A stretch of 64,000 nt of DNA, taken from NCBI RefSeq assembly GCF_030269665.1, contig NZ_BSTS01000006.1, positions 186,001-250,000 of the forward strand. The letters are read 5' to 3'. Below are positions 56,190 to 64,000 of the stretch, piece by piece (the stretch's first letter is position 1; every line of letters starts with the position of its first letter). The stretch comes from Actinomycetospora sp. NBRC 106375. Its GTDB lineage: Bacteria > Actinomycetota > Actinomycetes > Mycobacteriales > Pseudonocardiaceae. The translations under genes were made by a program, and so were the position numbers. The notes beneath the pieces were generated by a model. It ran no database searches, was not told the origin of the DNA, and saw only the letters and a program-made list of their open reading frames with translations.

Positions 56190-57704
56190 TCAGGCGGGCG
56201 AGTGCCCGCGACGGAAGCCCTGGGCCTGGCGCGCCCAGAACCCGCGGGCGGTGTCGACGTGGGCGCGGTAGCGCAGGTAGCCGTCGGCGTAGCAGGTGTG
56301 CGCGTCCGCGGAGGGCTCGACGGTCCGCGACGGCGCGGCCCACGCGGCCGGGTCGACGTCGTCACCGAGCGCCCGGGCCGCGGTCATCGCCGCGCCCCGG
56401 GTCCCCAGGCCCGGGTCGTCGGGCACCACGAGCGGCCGTTCGAGGACGTCGGCGAAGATCTGCGCCCACGGCCCGGACTGCGAACCGCCGCCGCAGGCCA
56501 CCAGCGTCCCCGCCCGGTCGACCGAGGACGCCGCGCGCTCGAAGCAGTGCTTGGCGGTGTAGGCGATGCCCTCGCACACGGCGCGGACCACGTCACCGCG
56601 GTGCGTGGAGAGGGTGACGCCCTCGATCTGGCCCCGGGCCCGTGTGTCGACGAACGGCGCGCGCTCTCCCGAGGACGCCAGGAACGGCAGCGCCGAGACG
56701 CCCCCCGCGCCCGGGCGGGTGCCCTCGAGCAGCGCGGGCAGGGCCTCGATGCCGACGCCGAGGAAGTCGAGCAGCCAGTCGAGGCCGGCCGTGCCCACCA
56801 TCGCCGGCATGGCGCGCAGCCACATCCCCTCGTCCGGGGTGCACAGCCACATCCCCGCCGGCTCGGGACCGTCGGCGTCGTCGGGGTCGTCGGGAGCGAC
56901 CCGGTCGGTGAAGACCTCGCAGGCCAGCGTCGTCCCGATGATCACCAGACCGTCGCCGGGCGTGGAGAGCCCGGCCCCGACCGCGCAGGCGGGCAGGTCG
57001 AACGGCCCGCCGGTGACAGGGGTGCCCTCGGGCAGCCCGACGATCTCGGCGCCGCGCCGGTCGAGGGCGAAGAGGGCGCCGGGCGGGGCCGGGTCGGCGA
57101 GGAGGCCGCGGTACGCCGTGTCGCCGCAGGCCGCGATGGCGGCGTCGTCGTAGCGCCGTGAGACGACGTCGAGGAAGGGCAGGGAGGCGTCGGACGCGTC
57201 GACCGTGATCTCGCCGCAGAGCCGCTGCACCAGGGCGTCGACGCAGTAGCCGGCGACGGCGGCGCGCTCGAGCGACTCCGGCTCGTCGCGGCCGAGCGCG
57301 ACCAGCAGCGGGGCGTGGCAGCCCGGGAACAGGCCCGCCCCGGTGCGCCGGTAGACCTCGGCGAGCGTCCCGTCGTCCTGCCAGCCGCGGACGACGTCGC
57401 CCGCGCGGTCGTCGAGCCACGAGATCGGCGGGCGCACCGCGGCGCCGTCGGCGTCGCGCAGCCACATCCCGTCGCCCTGGCCGGTGAGCGCGAGCGCCCG
57501 CACCTCCCGGTCCCCCGCCCCGGCGACCACCCGGCGCACGACGTCGGCGACGGAGGCCACGATCTCCTCGAGGTCCTGCTCGACCCGACCGTCCGGGTAC
57601 TGCTCCAGGCGCGAGGCGCGCTCGGCGGAGGCGAGCTTGTTCCCCTGCTCGTCGTACGCGTCGGCCTTGGTCATCGACGTGCCGACGTCCACCCCGACGA
57701 TCAC
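56190..57704 (-). CDS. FGGY family carbohydrate kinase
   Basis: A 504-residue sugar kinase. VGVDVGTSMTKADAYDEQG is the phosphate loop, ALALTGQGDGMW and ISWLDDRAGD form the substrate region, DGLVIIGTTLACEVF and LVACGGGSQSGPWAQIFADVL are the two FGGY signatures. It resembles xylulokinase and erythritol/erythrulose-type kinases. The GTG start overlaps the dehydrogenase stop, so it is third in the operon aldolase-dehydrogenase-kinase. It likely phosphorylates a pentose or tetrose derivative before the aldolase cleaves it. Confidence 0.9.
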   Translation of the reverse strand: MIVGVDVGTSMTKADAYDEQGNKLASAERASRLEQYPDGRVEQDLEEIVASVADVVRRVVAGAGDREVRALALTGQGDGMWLRDADGAAVRPPISWLDDRAGDVVRGWQDDGTLAEVYRRTGAGLFPGCHAPLLVALGRDEPESLERAAVAGYCVDALVQRLCGEITVDASDASLPFLDVVSRRYDDAAIAACGDTAYRGLLADPAPPGALFALDRRGAEIVGLPEGTPVTGGPFDLPACAVGAGLSTPGDGLVIIGTTLACEVFTDRVAPDDPDDADGPEPAGMWLCTPDEGMWLRAMPAMVGTAGLDWLLDFLGVGIEALPALLEGTRPGAGGVSALPFLASSGERAPFVDTRARGQIEGVTLSTHRGDVVRAVCEGIAYTAKHCFERAASSVDRAGTLVACGGGSQSGPWAQIFADVLERPLVVPDDPGLGTRGAAMTAARALGDDVDPAAWAAPSRTVEPSADAHTCYADGYLRYRAHVDTARGFWARQAQGFRRGHSPA

Positions 57705-58741
57705 GGCGACCCCCTCAGGACCTCCGGGTTGAGGCAGTGCTGGAGCGGCCGCCCCGCGGTGAAGCGCGCCACCTCGGCCGCCATCCGACGGGCGGCACGG
57801 TGCGCGACGTTCGTCGAGGCCCCGGCCAGGTGCGAGACGGTGAGGACCTGCGGCAGGCTCAGCAGCGGGTGGTCCGGGGCGGGCGGCTCGGTGACGTAGA
57901 CGTCGAGCGCGGCCCCGGACAGGTGCCCGGAGCGCAGCGCGTCGGCCAGCGCGTCCTCGACGAGCAGCTCGCCGCGCGCCGTGTTGACCAGGTAGGCGCC
58001 CGGCCGCATCCGCCCGAGGATCTCGGCGTCGATCATCCCGCGGGTCTCGGCGGAGAGCCGCGCGTGCAGGCTGACGACGTCGCTGCGCCGCACGAGCTCG
58101 TCCAGCCCGACCAGCTCGACGCCGCGCTCGCTCGCCACGTCCGGGTCGACGTAGGGGTCGGCGGCGAGCAGGTGGACGCCGAACGCGCGCAGCAGGTCGG
58201 CGACCCGCGTGCCGACCTGCCCGAGCCCGACGAGACCGACCGTGCTGCCGGCGAGCTCCGGGCCGGCCGCGTCGTACCGGTAGAGGTCGCCGGTCCAGTC
58301 GCCGCCGCGCATCCGCGCGTGGCTGACCGCGATGTTGCGGCGGCCGGCGATGAGGACCCCGACGGTGAACTCGGCGACGGCCAGCGCGTTGCGGCCCGGC
58401 AGGTTCACGACGGCCACGTCGCGCTTCGTCGCGGCCTCGAGGTCGATGTTGGTCGGACCGCCGCGCGGCGTCGCGACCAGCCGCAGACGGTCCGCGCCCT
58501 CCAGGGTCCGGTGGGTCACGGGGGCGAGGTGCGTGACGAGCACGTCGGCGCCGTGGAGCGCCTCGGCGATCTCGTCCTCGTCACCGGAGGCCTCGGCGAT
58601 CTCGTCGGTGGCGTACCAGGGCTCGGTCGGCCAGCGGGTCGCGTGGGTGGTGAAGGTCGTGTCGTCGGGGAGCTCCGGGCGGAGCGCCTCGACGAACAGG
58701 TCGGGGGTGATGAACTCGTCTCCCGCGCACAGCACATGCAT
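57701..58741 (-). CDS. D-isomer-specific 2-hydroxyacid dehydrogenase
   Basis: A 346-residue NAD-dependent enzyme: VGLVGLGQVGTRVADLL Rossmann motif, VNTARGELLVEDALADALRSG, catalytic Arg (TPRGGPTN and NTARGE regions), Glu in ALDVYVTEPP and His in VSHLAGAS. In the family this interconverts a 2-hydroxy acid and a 2-oxo acid. Between an aldolase and a kinase it may oxidise or reduce an aldonate-type intermediate. It overlaps the kinase start by 4 bases. Confidence 0.9.
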   Translation of the reverse strand: MHVLCAGDEFITPDLFVEALRPELPDDTTFTTHATRWPTEPWYATDEIAEASGDEDEIAEALHGADVLVTHLAPVTHRTLEGADRLRLVATPRGGPTNIDLEAATKRDVAVVNLPGRNALAVAEFTVGVLIAGRRNIAVSHARMRGGDWTGDLYRYDAAGPELAGSTVGLVGLGQVGTRVADLLRAFGVHLLAADPYVDPDVASERGVELVGLDELVRRSDVVSLHARLSAETRGMIDAEILGRMRPGAYLVNTARGELLVEDALADALRSGHLSGAALDVYVTEPPAPDHPLLSLPQVLTVSHLAGASTNVAHRAARRMAAEVARFTAGRPLQHCLNPEVLRGSP

Positions 58742-58760
58742 GGCGTCCTCCTCCGGGCCG

Positions 58761-59417
58761 TCAGGGCGAGGTGACCGTCTGGCCGTAGCTGTCCAGCTTC
58801 GCCGCGACGCGCGCGATCTCCTCGTCGCCCAGCAGGTGGGGCTCGCCGAGCAGGCTGGCCTGGTGGTACATCCGGCAGACCCACTCCAGGTAGACGCTGC
58901 GCGTGTAGGCCTTCGCGAGGCTCTCGCCGTAGGTCGTCGCGCCGTGGTTCTGCAGCAGCGCGCCGAAGCGTCCCTCCATCGCCGTGACGCTGTTCTCGGC
59001 GAGCTCGGTGCTGCCGTAGGTGGCGTACGGCGCCACCCGCACCCGGCCGCCCAGCAGGGCGATCATGTAGTGCACCGGCGGGAGCTCGTCGACCAGCACG
59101 GACACGGTGCTCGCGTAGAGCGGGTGGGTGTGGACGACGGCGGCCGCGTCGGTGCGCTGGTAGACCGCCGTGTGCATCGGGACCTCCGACGAGGGCTCCA
59201 GCGAGCCCTCCACGTGGTCCCCGTCCACGCTGATCACACAGATCGACTCCGGCGTCAGGTCCTCGTAGGCCGCGCCGCTCGGTGTGATCGCGACGTGGTC
59301 GCCGCGCCGGACGCTGAGGTTGCCCGACGTCCCCACGGTCAGCTCGTCGGCCTGCATCCGGTGGCAGTACTCCACCAGCTCGGCGCGCTCCTTCTCCAGC
59401 AGCACGGGCCCCTCCAC
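58761..59417 (-). CDS. Class II aldolase/adducin family protein
   Basis: A 218-residue enzyme, first in the minus-strand operon. TVGTSGNLSVRRGDHVAITPSG is the phosphate-binding loop, SSEVPMHTAVYQ carries the catalytic Glu, VVHTHPLYAST the two zinc His, and LQNHGATTYG the third. It is the size of L-fuculose- or L-ribulose-type phosphate aldolases/epimerases. It would split a phosphorylated sugar or aldonate to dihydroxyacetone phosphate and an aldehyde. Divergent from the DeoR gene with an operator between. Confidence 0.9.
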   Translation of the reverse strand: MEGPVLLEKERAELVEYCHRMQADELTVGTSGNLSVRRGDHVAITPSGAAYEDLTPESICVISVDGDHVEGSLEPSSEVPMHTAVYQRTDAAAVVHTHPLYASTVSVLVDELPPVHYMIALLGGRVRVAPYATYGSTELAENSVTAMEGRFGALLQNHGATTYGESLAKAYTRSVYLEWVCRMYHQASLLGEPHLLGDEEIARVAAKLDSYGQTVTSP

Positions 59418-59433
59418 TCTCTTGGGCGGTAGT

Positions 59434-59454
59434 CCGATGTGAAGTTAACATCGG
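59434..59454. promoter_or_regulatory. DeoR operator candidate 1
   Basis: CCGATGT-GAAGTTA-ACATCGG is a perfect 7-base dyad in the 41-base gap between the divergent aldolase and DeoR genes. Its right half, GTTAACATCGG, matches CTTAACATCACGG upstream of the MFS gene. Confidence 0.65.
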
Positions 59455-59458
59455 AAAT

Positions 59459-60319
59459 GTGATCACGGAAGGGTCGCGCGACCGGTCCGGCGCTCCCGAC
59501 ACGGCCGCCGTCGGCGATGCTGGGCCGGTGAGCGCCCGACCGCCGGCCCGGGCGGTGCACGCCCGCACCGCCCGTCAGCAGCGCATCGTCGACCACGTCC
59601 TCGCGGCCGGGTCGGCCAGCGCGGCGGAGCTGGTGGAGCTGACCGGGGTCAGCCTCATGACGGTCCACCGGGACGTGGACGAGCTGGTGCGGCGCGGCCT
59701 GGTGCGCAAGTACCGCGGCGGGGTCTCGGCGCAGCCGACCTCGGTGTTCGAGTCGCACTCCGAGTACCGGCGGACGTTGCGCCGTGCCGAGAAGGAGGCG
59801 GTCGCCCGCGCCGCGCTGCCGATGGTCGAGCCGGGGTCGTCGATCATGATCGACGACTCGACGACGGCGTTGGCGCTGGTGGAGCACCTGCACGAGGTCG
59901 GCCCGCTGACGGTCGTGACGAACTACCTGCCGGCCCTGGAGCTGCTCAAGGAGATCCCCGAGGTCCGTCTGATCGCCCTCGGCGGCGACTACTCGCGGGC
60001 CCACGACTCCTTCGGCGGCATCGCCTGCACCGAGGCCATCGGCGCGATGTCGGTCGACACCGCCTTCGTGTCGACCTCGGCGATGACGGAGGCGATGACC
60101 TACCACCAGGAGCAGGACGTGGTGCTGGTCAAGCGGGCCATGCTCGACGCCGCGGCCCGCGCGGTGCTGCTCATGGACTCCGGCAAGGCCCCCCGCCGCG
60201 CCCTGCACCAGGTGCGTCCGCTGGCCGGCTTCGACGCCCTCGTGATCGACGACGGCGTCGGGGCGGATCTCCTGCTCGAGCTCCGCGAGCACGTCACGGT
60301 GACGGTCGCGCCCCGCTGA
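59459..60319 (+). CDS. DeoR/GlpR family regulator
   Basis: Up to 286 residues from GTG 59459. The N-terminal winged helix starts near residue 38 (TARQQRIVDHVLAAGSASAAELVELTG, then SLMTVHRDVDELVRRGLVRK), so a GTG at 59528 is a possible later start. The C-terminal sugar-phosphate sensor has DDSTTALALVEHL, VTNYLPALELL and LGGDYSRAHDSFGG. It likely represses the divergent aldolase operon and the downstream MFS gene, induced by a phosphorylated intermediate. Confidence 0.9.
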   Translation: MITEGSRDRSGAPDTAAVGDAGPVSARPPARAVHARTARQQRIVDHVLAAGSASAAELVELTGVSLMTVHRDVDELVRRGLVRKYRGGVSAQPTSVFESHSEYRRTLRRAEKEAVARAALPMVEPGSSIMIDDSTTALALVEHLHEVGPLTVVTNYLPALELLKEIPEVRLIALGGDYSRAHDSFGGIACTEAIGAMSVDTAFVSTSAMTEAMTYHQEQDVVLVKRAMLDAAARAVLLMDSGKAPRRALHQVRPLAGFDALVIDDGVGADLLLELREHVTVTVAPR

Positions 60320-60334
60320 TTCCCGTCATGGGGT

Positions 60335-60353
60335 TGTTATCTTAACATCACGG
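60335..60353. promoter_or_regulatory. DeoR operator candidate 2
   Basis: TGTTA-TCT-TAACA (60335-60347) is a perfect short dyad followed by TCACGG; TTAACATC is shared with the site at 59434-59454. It is the most AT-rich patch of this region and lies 41 bases before the MFS start, where it would overlap the promoter. Confidence 0.65.
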
Positions 60354-60393
60354 TTGGTAAGTGTGGGTCACCGCACACCCCGTGGAGGGCGAC

Positions 60394-61734
60394 ATGAGCG
60401 AGAGCACCGCCGGTCCGGCCGGGTCGGCCCACCGGATCGACCGCTGGGGCATCCCGTACCCGCTGCGCTGGGGGTTCGTCGGCGTCCTGATCTTCATGAT
60501 CGGCGACGGCGTGGAGACGAGCTTCCTGTCCGCGTTCCTCGCCGAACCGGACGGCGGCGGGCTGTCGGGCAGCCAGGCGTCGTTCGCGACGGTCACGCTC
60601 TACGGCGTCGCCGCGCTGATCGCGTCCTGGTTCTCCGGCACGCTCTCGGCGATCTGGGGGCCGCGCCGCGTCATGTGGCTCGGGGCCGCGATCTGGATCG
60701 TGCTCGAGCTGCTCTTCCTGTTCGTCGCGGTGCCGTCCGGGATCGCCCCGCTGATCATCGTCACCTACGCCGTGCGCGGGCTGGCGTACCCGCTGTTCGC
60801 CTTCGCGTTCCTCGTCTGGGTCCAGGTCGTCGCGCCGCCGCACCAGCGCGGCTCGGCCGCAGGGTGGTTCTGGTTCGCCTTCACCGGTGGCCTGCCGACC
60901 CTCGGTGCGGCGCTGGCCGCGATCTGCGTCGGCCCGCTCGGCATCAGCGAGTACGGGACGCTCGTGATCTCGCTGGTGCTGGTCGCGATCGGCGCCGCGA
61001 TCGGCTCGTTCGCCGTCACCGAGCCGCACGGGCTGCGGCCGATCGCCGACGCGACGGTCACCCGCCCCCGCAGCGCCCGCCGGCTGCTCGAGGGCGTCGA
61101 CATCCTCTGGCGTGACCGCCGCACGATCGCCGGGTTCTTCGTCCGGCTGGTCAACACCGCCCCGCAGTACGGCTTCTTCGCGATGTTCCCGTTCGTGTTC
61201 GGGCCCGAGACGCCCGGCGGCGGCTTCCTGACCACGGCGCAGGTGGCCGTGCTGTCCACCGTCGCCTACGCCGCGAACATCGGCGCGAACCTGTTCTTCG
61301 GGGTCTTCGGCGACCACTTCGGCTGGCGGCGCACCGTCACCGTCTTCGGCTGCCTGGGCTGCGCCGTCGCCACACCGCTCTGGTACTTCGGGGCGATCGC
61401 GTCGCAGAGCTTCCTGCTCACGGCGATCCTCGGCGCCGTCTACGGCGTCGTGCTGGCCGGTTTCGTGCCGCTGTCCGCGCTGATGCCGTCGATGGTCGCG
61501 CCCAAGGACAAGGGCGCGGCGCTGGCCGTCCTCAACACCGGCGCCGGCGGCGCCGCGCTGCTCGGGCCGCTCACGGTCACCGCGCTCTACCCGCTCACCG
61601 GCGGCGGCGGTGTCGCGGTCGCGTACTGCCTGATGTACCTCGTGGTGGCCGGGCTGTCGCTCGTCATCCGCTCGGACATCGACCCGGGCAACGCCCGCCG
61701 GGAGGCTCAGGCGTCCTCGGCGATGCCGATCTGA
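60394..61734 (+). CDS. MFS transporter of the polyol/sugar type
   Basis: A 446-residue permease, ATG 60394 after TGGAGGG. Twelve hydrophobic helices; GDGVETSFLSAFLAEP in helix 1 and the loop GTLSAIWGPRRVMWLG resemble the RbtT/DalT/CsbX polyol permeases. With kinase, dehydrogenase and aldolase it completes an uptake and catabolic set for a sugar, polyol or aldonate. It follows the DeoR gene after an operator-like site. Confidence 0.88.
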   Translation: MSESTAGPAGSAHRIDRWGIPYPLRWGFVGVLIFMIGDGVETSFLSAFLAEPDGGGLSGSQASFATVTLYGVAALIASWFSGTLSAIWGPRRVMWLGAAIWIVLELLFLFVAVPSGIAPLIIVTYAVRGLAYPLFAFAFLVWVQVVAPPHQRGSAAGWFWFAFTGGLPTLGAALAAICVGPLGISEYGTLVISLVLVAIGAAIGSFAVTEPHGLRPIADATVTRPRSARRLLEGVDILWRDRRTIAGFFVRLVNTAPQYGFFAMFPFVFGPETPGGGFLTTAQVAVLSTVAYAANIGANLFFGVFGDHFGWRRTVTVFGCLGCAVATPLWYFGAIASQSFLLTAILGAVYGVVLAGFVPLSALMPSMVAPKDKGAALAVLNTGAGGAALLGPLTVTALYPLTGGGGVAVAYCLMYLVVAGLSLVIRSDIDPGNARREAQASSAMPI

Positions 61735-61889
61735 CGGCGCAGCTTGGCCACGTTCCAGCGGTACTGCCCGGAGGGCAGCGTGATCTCCGGCGTCACGAGA
61801 CCTCCCTTGACGTAGCGCTGGAGCGTGCGCGAGCTGACGCCCAGCGCCTTGGCGGCCTCGGGCGTCGAGACCAGATCGGACGGCGGCAT
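61707..61889 (-). CDS. Small MerR/excisionase-type helix-turn-helix protein
   Basis: A 60-residue protein, ATG 61889 (a GTG lies 9 bases earlier). LVSTPEAAKALGVSSRTLQRYVKGG is the helix-turn-helix and LPSGQYRWNVAKLRRQIG the wing, a layout like BldC and the MerR DNA-binding domain without a sensor. Its 3' end overlaps the MFS gene by 28 bases. The divergent region carries two copies of a TGTCG-based element that may be its own binding site. Confidence 0.8.
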   Translation of the reverse strand: MPPSDLVSTPEAAKALGVSSRTLQRYVKGGLVTPEITLPSGQYRWNVAKLRRQIGIAEDA

Positions 61890-61902
61890 GCCGACCACCC
61901 TA

Positions 61903-61983
61903 TGTCGCCGCTGTCGCCCGAACGACGATCCCGACGTCCGTGGCGCCAGGTTCTCCGATGACGTGACTGTCGTTCCTGTCGCC
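61903..61983. promoter_or_regulatory. Two TGTCG-N4-TGTCGCC type elements
   Basis: TGTCGCCGCTGTCGCC (61903-61918) and TGTCGTTCCTGTCGCC (61968-61983) match at 13 of 16 positions and are 65 bases apart, both in the 115-base divergent region. Each is itself a direct repeat with a 9-base period. One lies by the helix-turn-helix start, the other over the likely promoter of the 93-residue gene (CTACACT near 61991). Confidence 0.6.
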
Positions 61984-62004
61984 GACGTCGCTACACTCGA
62001 CGCC

Positions 62005-62286
62005 ATGAGCGACATCGGCGACATCTCCGGACGACGACCCGGCGGCCCGCGCCGCTACCGCCTCGACGCCCGGCGGTTCCGTGGGCCCCTGCACGCCCCC
62101 GCCCGCAACGACCACGAGCAGCACGAGTCCGACGACCTCGCGCCGCTGGTCGAGCTCGCGCGCGCCCTCGTCGCCGAGGGGTTCACGGCGTGGATCTACG
62201 AGCGTGTCCGTCGGTCGACGTCGTGGCCGGAGGCGTGGGACCTGCGGCTGGTCACCCAGCTCGATCCGGACCGAGGGCCAGGCTGA
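62005..62286 (+). CDS. Small hypothetical protein
   Basis: A 93-residue soluble protein, ATG 62005. The first 45 residues are Arg/Gly/Asp-rich and probably disordered (GRRPGGPRRYRLDARRFRG); the second half has a helix and strand (LAPLVELARALVAEGFTAWIYER) and a Trp-rich end. No family recognised. Its 3' end overlaps the histidine kinase gene by 35 bases. Divergent from the helix-turn-helix gene across paired repeats, so it may be that protein's target. Confidence 0.6.
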   Translation: MSDIGDISGRRPGGPRRYRLDARRFRGPLHAPARNDHEQHESDDLAPLVELARALVAEGFTAWIYERVRRSTSWPEAWDLRLVTQLDPDRGPG

Positions 62287-63589
62287 CGCGCAGTCCCCCG
62301 CCCGACGCGTCCTCCAGGTGCACCCGGCCCCCGTGCCGCGCAGCCTGCTGGGCCACCAGCGCGAGCCCGAGCCCCGAGCCCGGCGCGCCCGCGGTACTGC
62401 CGCGCACGAAGCGCCCCAGCACCGCCTCCCGCTCGGCGGCGGGCAGCCCCGTCCCGTCGTCGTCGACGGTCAGCACCACGCCGCCGTCGGGCCCGGCGTG
62501 CGCACCCAGCCGGACCGTGGTCGCCCGGCCGTGGCGCACCGCGTTGACCACGGCGTTCGCCAGCGCCATCCGCAGGCCCTCGGACGAGCCCCGCACCGAC
62601 TCCGCCACCTCCCCGGCCGGCGCGTCCACGGCGACCTCGAGCGTCGGATGGGCCCGCCGGGCGTCCTCGGCGGCCAGCCGCAGCAGGTCGGCGACGCCGA
62701 CGTCCCCGGCGTCGGCGGTGTCCGGGAGGTCCCCGGCGGCCAGGTGCCCGAGGGCCGTGAGCGTCGCCTCCACCCGTCCCTGGGCGCGCAGCACGTCCGC
62801 GAGCACCGCGTCGCGCTCGGGCAGGTCCGGGTGGGCGGCCAGGACCTCGAGGTCGGTGCGCATCGCGGTCAACGGTGTCCGCAGCTCGTGGCGCGCGGCG
62901 GCCGCGAAGTCGCGGGCGGCGTGCAGCGACGCCGTGCTGCGCTCCTGCTCGGCGTGCAGGCGGGCGAGCATGCCGGTGAGGGCGTCGGCGAGCTCCTCGG
63001 ACTCCCGCGAGCCGTCAGCGCGCACGACCGGCGGGTCGTCCACCGGGTCGCGGTCGAGGGTGGCGGCCTGCTCGGTGAGGCGGCGCATCGGACGCACCGC
63101 GCGGCCGGCGAACACCCAGCCCAGCCCCGCGGCCAGCAGCACCGCGACGATCCCCAGCCCCGTCACCAGACGCTGCCGCTCGGCGACCCGCGCGCGGGTG
63201 TCGTCCTCGGTCGCCCCGACCGTGACCAGCACGCCGGGCGCCGGACCCGGCGCCGTGCGGATCCGGTACGCGACGCCACCGACGTCCACCGAGGTCGGGA
63301 CACCGACCGGCGAGAGCGGCAGCTCGGGCCCGCTGACCCGCCGGACCGTGCCGTCGGGCGCCCGCAGCGTCACCGCGAGGTCGGCGCGCGTGGAGGCGAA
63401 CGAGCCGAGCACCGCCGGCGAGCCGGGCACCAGGCTGCGGTCGAGCCGTTCGGTCTGCTCGCGGGTCAGCAGCACCGACGCGAGGATCCCGACGAGGGCG
63501 ACGACGACGACCGTCGCGAGCCCCGACGCGAGGGCGACGCGCAGTCGCAGGGACAGCGACCAGCGGGGTCGTCGACCCGGCCCGCTCAC
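62252..63589 (-). CDS. Sensor histidine kinase
   Basis: A 445-residue kinase: helices [22 protein letters not shown] and [20 protein letters not shown] enclosing a 100-residue sensor, HAMP, phosphorylated His in [10 protein letters not shown], and ATPase motifs ([27 protein letters not shown]). The N box is NAVVNA with the conserved Asn. Start overlaps the regulator stop (ATGA), so the pair is translationally coupled. Confidence 0.92.
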   Translation of the reverse strand: MSGPGRRPRWSLSLRLRVALASGLATVVVVALVGILASVLLTREQTERLDRSLVPGSPAVLGSFASTRADLAVTLRAPDGTVRRVSGPELPLSPVGVPTSVDVGGVAYRIRTAPGPAPGVLVTVGATEDDTRARVAERQRLVTGLGIVAVLLAAGLGWVFAGRAVRPMRRLTEQAATLDRDPVDDPPVVRADGSRESEELADALTGMLARLHAEQERSTASLHAARDFAAAARHELRTPLTAMRTDLEVLAAHPDLPERDAVLADVLRAQGRVEATLTALGHLAAGDLPDTADAGDVGVADLLRLAAEDARRAHPTLEVAVDAPAGEVAESVRGSSEGLRMALANAVVNAVRHGRATTVRLGAHAGPDGGVVLTVDDDGTGLPAAEREAVLGRFVRGSTAGAPGSGLGLALVAQQAARHGGRVHLEDASGGGLRVSLALGPDRAG

Positions 63590-64000
63590 CCGCCCTCCCG
63601 CAGCACGAACCCGACCCCGCGCACCGTGTGCACCAGCCGCGGCGTGCCGCCCGCCTCCAGCTTGCGGCGCAGGTAGCCGGCGAAGACGTCGACGACGTTG
63701 GTGTCGGTCGCGAAGTCGTAGCCCCAGACCAGCTCGAGCAGGCGCTCGCGGGTGAGCACGACCTCGGCGTTGCGGGCGAGCACCACGAGCAGCTCGTACT
63801 CGCGCTTGGTGAGGTCGACGGAGCGCTCGCCGACCGTGGTGAGGCGCCGCGCGAGGTCGATGCGCAGCGGCCCGACCGTGATCACCTCGCCGAGCGCGGG
63901 CTCCGCGGCCGGCGCCGGTCGCGCGCCACGGCGCAGCAGCGCCCGCAGGCGGGCCACCAGCTCGGGCAACGCGAACGGCTTGACCATGTAGTCGTCCGCG
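63586..64000 (-). CDS. OmpR-family response regulator, 5' end outside window
   Basis: The C-terminal 137 codons are visible: the end of the receiver ([22 protein letters not shown]) and a complete winged helix ([55 protein letters not shown]). The apparent ATG at 63987 is the internal Met before KPF, not a start. It is the partner of the kinase that follows. Confidence 0.92.
   Translation of the reverse strand, partial: ADDYMVKPFALPELVARLRALLRRGARPAPAAEPALGEVITVGPLRIDLARRLTTVGERSVDLTKREYELLVVLARNAEVVLTRERLLELVWGYDFATDTNVVDVFAGYLRRKLEAGGTPRLVHTVRGVGFVLREGG

Noticed and set aside
1-64000. tRNA, rRNA, riboswitch or complete IS element
   Set aside because: No cloverleaf, rRNA block, known riboswitch core or transposase was recognised by eye; a covariance-model search would be needed to exclude small RNAs.

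Overview
The window is about 72-75 percent GC by eye, with tightly packed genes, many GTG starts and many 4-base GTGA/ATGA stop-start overlaps. Gene content points to a high-GC actinomycete: an iniBAC-like dynamin pair, lipase maturation factor, UPF0104 flippase-like protein, DUF4333, a DUF7711-like protein and a Cys leader peptide. Pseudonocardiales is my guess, not a demonstrated placement. No rRNA, tRNA, CRISPR array, phage or complete IS element was seen.

Layout. 0-5 kb: a truncated MFS transporter convergent with a LacI regulator, then a large ATPase-LuxR regulator. 4.9-13.8 kb: the most unusual block, all on the minus strand. It runs from a 714-residue protein made of Cys/His modules, sixteen aromatic-His-Pro nonapeptides and Asp-Pro-Thr-Gly repeats, through a 68-residue protein and two dynamin-like GTPases, to a membrane-anchored Hsp70. 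A 20-bp motif recurs upstream of the first gene and of the Hsp70 gene. 14.0-14.3 kb: a decayed inverted copy of sequence at 29.3-30.0 kb. 14.3-33 kb: a flippase-like protein, an acyl-CoA/aldehyde catabolic operon (MetE/UROD-like barrel, HMG-CoA lyase-like, aldehyde dehydrogenase), an AsnC regulator divergent from a 2-oxoacid dehydrogenase E1-like gene, LMF-like and phytoene-desaturase-like proteins, a GntR-controlled operon (FAA hydrolase, alpha/beta hydrolase, amidohydrolase, DUF1636), an aminotransferase, HxlR and NmrA-like proteins.

33-40 kb: pxpA on the plus strand, and on the minus strand a molybdopterin dehydrogenase large subunit followed by pxpB, pxpC, a biotin carrier and biotin carboxylase. 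Together the last four supply all parts of a split urea-carboxylase-like enzyme. 40.5-41.3 kb: a DUF1540 protein and a degenerate ABC-type ATPase, converging, each preceded by an IdeR/DtxR-like iron-box candidate. 41-50 kb: CorA, CPBP protease, membrane alpha/beta hydrolase, amidase, a secreted Ser/Gly-rich protein, Sua5/YrdC, STAS, TSUP and DUF4333 proteins.

50-55 kb: a PP2C-type phosphatase, a two-component system divergent from a collagen-like membrane protein across a region with mirrored TTCAG-N6-TTCAG sites, and a sulfite-exporter-type TSUP gene preceded by a cysteine leader peptide. 55-62 kb: HAD hydrolase and a DeoR-controlled sugar or polyol locus (FGGY kinase, 2-hydroxyacid dehydrogenase, class II aldolase, MFS transporter). 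62-64 kb: a small helix-turn-helix protein facing a small hypothetical gene, then a second two-component system cut by the window edge.
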